The notes under the pieces: model-generated
What the model was told of the DNA's origin: nothing
Databases searched by the model: none
Seen by the model: only the letters and a program-made list of their open reading frames with translations
Made by a program: the position numbers and the translations under genes
Part shown: piece after piece, positions 5,722-8,739 of the stretch
Layout: every line of letters starts with the position of its first letter
How positions within the stretch are numbered: the stretch's first letter is position 1
Source: JANMAT01 sp031359995
GTDB taxonomy: Bacteria > Actinomycetota > Acidimicrobiia > Acidimicrobiales > Ilumatobacteraceae
Assembly (NCBI GenBank): GCA_031359995.1
Contig: JANMAT010000181.1
Location: forward strand, 1-8,739
Direction: 5' to 3'
DNA length: 8,739 nucleotides

Positions 5722-7428
5722 GTGACCGATCAGACACCCTGGTTCCGCAGCGCCGTCGTCTACCAGATCTACCCCCGCAGCTTCGCCGACGGCAACGGCG
5801 ACGGCATCGGCGATCTGCCCGGCATCACCACCCGGCTCGACCACCTGCAGCAGCTCGGCGTCGACGTGGTGTGGCTGTCGCCGATCTACCGGTCACCCCA
5901 GGACGACAACGGCTACGACATCAGCGACTACCAGGACATCGACCCGCTCTTCGGCACGCTGGCCGACTTCGACGAGCTCCTCGCCCAGGCCCACGCCCGG
6001 GGCATCAGGATCGTGATGGACCTCGTGGTGAACCACAGCTCCGACGAGCATCCGTGGTTCGTGGCCTCACGCTCGTCCAAGGACGACGCCAAGCGCGACT
6101 GGTACTGGTGGCGCCCGGCGCGCCCCGGCACCACGCCGGGCGAGCCCGGGGCCGAGCCGACCAACTGGGGCTCCTACTTCTCAGGCCCGTCGTGGACGTA
6201 CGACGAGGCGAGCAGCGAGTACTACCTGCACCTGTTCTCGGTGAAGCAGCCCGACCTCAACTGGGAGAACCCCGAGGTGCGCCAGGCGGTGTACGCCATG
6301 ATGCGCTGGTGGCTCGACCGCGGGGTCGACGGCTTCCGCATGGACGTCATCAACTTCCTGTCGAAGGTGCTGCCGTTGCCGGACGGTGTCCAGGCCCCGG
6401 GCGAGCTCTACGGCAACGGACGGCCGTTCGTGTTCAACGGGCCGCGCATCCACGAGTTCCTGCACGAGATGCACGTCGAGGTGTTCAAGGGGCGGCCCGG
6501 TACGTTCCTCACGGTCGGCGAAACACCCGGCGCGAGCTTGGCCGACGCCATCCTCTACACCGACCCGGCCCGCGAAGAGCTCGACATGATCTTCCAGTTC
6601 GAGCACATGAGCCTGGACCAGCTCCACACCAAGTGGCAGGTGATCGATCTCGACCTGCGCAAGCTCAAGGCCTCGCTCGGCCGGTGGCAGGAGGGCCTTG
6701 CCGACACCGGCTGGAACAGCCTCTACTGGAACAACCACGACCAGCCCCGCATCGTGTCGCGCTTCGGCGACGACGGCGCCTACCGCGTCGACTCGGCCAA
6801 GATGCTCGGCACGGTGCTCCACCTGCACCGCGGCACGCCCTACGTGTACCAGGGCGAGGAGATCGGCATGACGAACACCGCGTTCGAGTCCATCGCCGAC
6901 TTCCGCGACATCGAAGCGATCAACCACTTCTACGAGGCCACCGGCGCCGGCGGCGACGCCGCGAGCGTGCTCCACGGCCTGGGCCGCATGGGTCGCGACA
7001 ACGCCCGCACCCCGATGCAGTGGGACGCCGGCCCGCAGGCCGGCTTCACCACCGGCACCCCGTGGATCGCGGTGAACCCGAACCACGCCCAGGTCAACGC
7101 CGCTGCGGCGATCGCCGACCCCGACTCGGTGTTCCACCACTACCGCCGCCTCATCGAACTGCGGCACACCGAGCCCACCGTGGCCCACGGCGACTTCACC
7201 ATGCTGCTGCCCGAGGACCCGAACGTGTACGTGTACACGCGGCGCCTCGGCGACACCGAGCTGCTGGTGATGGGGAACTTCTCGGCCGTACCCCAGCCGG
7301 TACCCGTACCCGACGCCGACGCCTGGGCTGCCGCCGAGGTACTGCTGGAGCACGGCGCCCCCGCCACCGGCGCCACCCCGATCACGCTCGGCCCCTGGGC
7401 CTCGCGCATCTGCCGCCGGAGGCTCTGA
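5722..7428 (+). CDS. malL: GH13 oligo-1,6-glucosidase (alpha-glucosidase)
   Basis: A cytoplasmic glycoside hydrolase of family 13, subfamily 31 type, releasing glucose from the non-reducing end of isomaltose-like oligosaccharides. Its 568 residues are full length. Seen: a calcium-site loop DGNGDGIGD (23-31), region I DLVVNH (100-105), region V QPDLNW (176-181), region II GFRMDVIN (204-211) with nucleophile Asp208, region III TVGET (264-268) with acid/base Glu267, region IV NNHD (337-340) with Asp340, and the YQGEEIGMTN and GRDNARTPMQWD segments typical of oligo-1,6-glucosidases. Val209 after the nucleophile is the residue associated with alpha-1,6 preference; alpha-1,4 enzymes usually have Thr or Ala there. 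The GTG start lacks a Shine-Dalgarno and may be leaderless. No transporter or regulator lies nearby. Trehalose-6-phosphate hydrolase is a less likely alternative, since the family overlap is close. Confidence 0.93.
   Translation: MTDQTPWFRSAVVYQIYPRSFADGNGDGIGDLPGITTRLDHLQQLGVDVVWLSPIYRSPQDDNGYDISDYQDIDPLFGTLADFDELLAQAHARGIRIVMDLVVNHSSDEHPWFVASRSSKDDAKRDWYWWRPARPGTTPGEPGAEPTNWGSYFSGPSWTYDEASSEYYLHLFSVKQPDLNWENPEVRQAVYAMMRWWLDRGVDGFRMDVINFLSKVLPLPDGVQAPGELYGNGRPFVFNGPRIHEFLHEMHVEVFKGRPGTFLTVGETPGASLADAILYTDPAREELDMIFQFEHMSLDQLHTKWQVIDLDLRKLKASLGRWQEGLADTGWNSLYWNNHDQPRIVSRFGDDGAYRVDSAKMLGTVLHLHRGTPYVYQGEEIGMTNTAFESIADFRDIEAINHFYEATGAGGDAASVLHGLGRMGRDNARTPMQWDAGPQAGFTTGTPWIAVNPNHAQVNAAAAIADPDSVFHHYRRLIELRHTEPTVAHGDFTMLLPEDPNVYVYTRRLGDTELLVMGNFSAVPQPVPVPDADAWAAAEVLLEHGAPATGATPITLGPWASRICRRRL
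7418..7422 (+). promoter_or_regulatory. Shine-Dalgarno of the vestigial lipoprotein gene
   Basis: GGAGG inside the last codons of the glucosidase lies ten bases before the GTG at 7433, which itself is four bases past the glucosidase stop. This is the layout of a translationally coupled downstream gene. Confidence 0.45.
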
Positions 7429-7432
7429 CCCC

Positions 7433-7560
7433 GTGTCCGCCGCTGCCCGGTTCCGGGTCCTCGTGCCCGCGCTCTCGGCCGGGTTCCTGGCACTCGCGGG
7501 GACCGGTTGCGGGGGGTCGTCGTGCAAGCTCCCCCGGCGGGCGTCGGTGGGGGCGCAGCG
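7433..7560 (+). pseudogene. Remnant or very short lipoprotein gene after the glucosidase
   Basis: The GTG at 7433 reads MSAAARFRVLVPALSAGFLA and continues LAGTGCGGSSC: a basic n-region, a hydrophobic stretch and a Cys followed by Gly/Ser, as in actinobacterial lipoproteins, although the lipobox is imperfect (Gly-Thr-Gly before Cys). Third positions are almost all G or C up to about 7560. Beyond that, the frame turns into Arg/Pro-rich sequence with mixed third positions and runs to a stop at 7714, inside the opposing oxidoreductase gene. I read this as a secreted protein gene that lost its mature part by deletion or frameshift; a six-G run at 7511-7516 is one place for a frameshift, but the other two frames give no recognisable continuation. 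Alternatives are a genuine 93-residue lipoprotein overlapping its neighbour, or chance. Confidence 0.4.
7531..7553. terminator. GC-rich stem between convergent genes
   Basis: CCCCC (7531-7535) can pair with GGGGG (7549-7553) around a 13-base loop, in the 209 bases separating the convergent glucosidase and oxidoreductase genes. It has no T-run and overlaps the lipoprotein remnant, so support for a terminator is weak. Confidence 0.2.
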
Positions 7561-7637
7561 ACAGCATGAGACCGAGCCGCGGCCGCCAGTACACGCGCCA
7601 GCCCCACCACGACGATGGGATCACCGGTCGCGGCGGA

Positions 7638-8519
7638 CTAGGCCGAGAGCAGGCGAAGCGCCGGGGCGAGCTCACGCAGGGTGTCGAGCGAGTAGCCCGA
7701 CGGATCGGTGCTGATGGCCTGCACGCACACGTGGTCGGCGCCGGCGTCGAAGTGCGCCTGCACCCGCGCCACGATCGCGTCGACGTCGCCCCACACGATG
7801 ATGGCGTCGATCAGTGCGTCGCTGCCGCCGTTGAGCGTGTCCTCGGGCGTGAACCCGAAGCGGAACCAGTTGTTGGCGTAGTTGGGCAGAGCGAGGTAGG
7901 TGGCGAGGAACGTGCGGGCGACGGCGCGGGCCTTGTCGGGATCGGTCTCCAGCACCACGGCCTGCTCCGGCACCACGAGCTTGCCGGGGCCGAGCGCCGC
8001 CCGAGCGGCCGCGGTGTGCTCGGGCATCACGTTGTACGGGTGGGTGCCCGAGGCCTTCGTGCCGGCGAGCGCCAGCATCTTCGGGCCCAGTGCGGCGAGG
8101 ACGCGATCGTCGACCGGTACGGTGGCGGCGAACGTGTCGAGCGCGTCCAGGTACGCCTCGGTGCGCGCCAGTGGGTTGGCGTAGCCGCCCGCCACCTTGG
8201 CGTCGATGAGCGGGGCGTGCGACACGCCGATGCCGAGCAGCACGCGTCGGCCGTAGGTGTGCACGAGGCGGGTGTACTCCGCCGCGGTCACCGCCGGCTC
8301 GTGCATCCAGAGGTTCAGGATGCCCGAGGCGACGGTGATGTCCGTCGTCGTGCGCAGCACGTTCTCGAGCGATTCGAACAGGTTGCCGCCGATGTCGGGG
8401 AGCCACAGCGCGGTGTAGCCGAGCGACTCGAGCTCGGTAGCCGCCTCGGCCGACGCGGCGGCGTCCCCGTAACGCAGGGCCCCACTCCACACACCGACGC
8501 CATCCAGGTCATAGGTCAT
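7638..8519 (-). CDS. LLM-class F420-dependent oxidoreductase
   Basis: A 293-residue luciferase-like monooxygenase-superfamily protein, a TIM barrel that in actinobacteria usually binds coenzyme F420 and transfers hydride to or from varied substrates. Seen: strand and helix order of the family from VGVWSGALRYGDAAASAEAA (8-27), GYTALWLPDIGGNLFESLE (34-52), ITVASGILNLW (61-71) with the usual cis-peptide region, RRVLLGIGVSHAPL (91-104) and the closing ADHVCVQAISTDP (261-273) and LAPAL (284-288). The length matches the shorter F420 subfamily of about 290 residues. The ATG at 8519 has no Shine-Dalgarno; CATACT lies seven bases upstream. The gene stands alone, converging with the glucosidase and having an insertion sequence about 75 bases upstream. 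Cofactor is assigned by family and lineage, not by a residue I can prove; substrate unknown. Confidence 0.9.
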   Translation of the reverse strand: MTYDLDGVGVWSGALRYGDAAASAEAATELESLGYTALWLPDIGGNLFESLENVLRTTTDITVASGILNLWMHEPAVTAAEYTRLVHTYGRRVLLGIGVSHAPLIDAKVAGGYANPLARTEAYLDALDTFAATVPVDDRVLAALGPKMLALAGTKASGTHPYNVMPEHTAAARAALGPGKLVVPEQAVVLETDPDKARAVARTFLATYLALPNYANNWFRFGFTPEDTLNGGSDALIDAIIVWGDVDAIVARVQAHFDAGADHVCVQAISTDPSGYSLDTLRELAPALRLLSA

Positions 8520-8526
8520 GGGCGCC

Positions 8527-8532
8527 AGTATG
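8527..8532 (-). promoter_or_regulatory. Candidate -10 element of the oxidoreductase gene
   Basis: CATACT on the minus strand matches TATAAT at four of six positions, including the conserved A2 and T6, and ends seven bases before the ATG at 8519, consistent with a leaderless or nearly leaderless start. No -35 box is evident. Confidence 0.35.
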
Positions 8533-8591
8533 GTCGACGGGTACTCGCGCCGCGCTGGCCGTTCCGCCGTCCCCGCCGGCGTCGACCGGGG

Positions 8592-8739
8592 CTAGCGGCA
8601 ATACCGTTCAGTTAGTGTTGGGTGATGGTGGCTGTGGGTGGTCCGGTGGGTTGGGGCCAGTTGCGGTGTCGGGCTCGTTTGACGTGCCATTTGACGTACT
8701 TGCGTTTGATGAGTCGGGGGTTGGCTCTGGGGCGTCGGG
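8592..8739 (-). mobile_element. End of an IS4-like insertion sequence (cut by window edge)
   Basis: From about 8592 to the right edge the sequence changes character: more T and G on the plus strand, lower GC, and a transposase C-terminus in minus orientation. The segment GCGGCAATACCGTTCAGTTAG (8595 onward) between the transposase stop and the host DNA is the expected place of the terminal inverted repeat. It is preceded by CTAG (8592-8595), which could be the target duplication. The other end is outside the window, so neither repeat nor duplication can be confirmed. Confidence 0.6.
8612..8739 (-). CDS. IS4-family-like transposase, C-terminal 41 residues
   Basis: The minus-strand frame entering from the right edge ends at TAA (8614-8612). 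It contains RANPRLIKRKYVKWHVKR and RHRNWPQPTG, a strongly basic, Trp-containing tail of the kind that closes IS4-family transposases in actinobacteria. The catalytic DDE residues lie outside the window. Codon use is less GC-biased than in the neighbours, with AAA, CCA and CAA codons, as expected for acquired DNA. It reads toward the oxidoreductase gene, whose ATG is 92 bases further on. The family call rests on recalled similarity of a short segment. Confidence 0.68.
   Translation of the reverse strand, partial: RRPRANPRLIKRKYVKWHVKRARHRNWPQPTGPPTATITQH

Noticed and set aside
5871..8615. A very long plus-strand open frame (over 900 codons) through the glucosidase and the oxidoreductase
   Set aside because: It is the shifted frame of the glucosidase and antisense of the oxidoreductase; its translation is Arg/Pro/His-rich with no domain, which is typical of GC-rich shadow frames.
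1..8739. CRISPR arrays, tRNA or rRNA genes
   Set aside because: No regularly spaced direct repeats, cloverleaf-like segments or rRNA-like sequence were found on reading through either strand.

Overview
The window is high-GC DNA (roughly 70% by eye), with strongly G/C-biased third codon positions in every gene I accept. The gene content (an F420-type luciferase-like oxidoreductase, cobyric acid synthase, a DEAD-box helicase with a Gly/Arg tail, mixed Shine-Dalgarno and apparently leaderless starts) points to an actinobacterium. I lean to the Acidimicrobiia or a neighbour, but that is inference. No gene-free stretch exceeds 300 bases.

Layout, left to right. A DEAD-box RNA helicase on the minus strand runs off the left edge inside a Gly/Arg-rich tail. 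A 198-base divergent region separates it from a plus-strand pair: an FMN nitroreductase and a UlaG-like metallo-beta-lactamase-fold hydrolase, translationally coupled. They converge on three minus-strand genes, in transcription order cobQ (cobyric acid synthase), a SnoaL/NTF2-like protein, and a 98-residue protein of unknown family. Diverging from cobQ across 54 bases is a plus-strand GH13 oligo-1,6-glucosidase. It is followed four bases later by what looks like the remains of a lipoprotein gene: ribosome site, start and signal peptide without a credible mature protein. A minus-strand LLM-class F420-dependent oxidoreductase converges on it. The right edge holds the 3' end of an IS4-like transposase, reading toward the oxidoreductase.

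This is mostly ordinary chromosomal metabolism with an insertion sequence at the right edge; I see no defence, secretion or biosynthetic cluster. The most interesting item is not a protein. In the leader of the helicase gene, an imperfect 14-bp inverted repeat places the whole Shine-Dalgarno sequence in the closing stem, which would let the helicase or temperature control its own translation. Also worth a look are the paired leaderless-type starts of cobQ and the glucosidase, the broken lipoprotein gene, and the insertion sequence about 75 bases upstream of the oxidoreductase.
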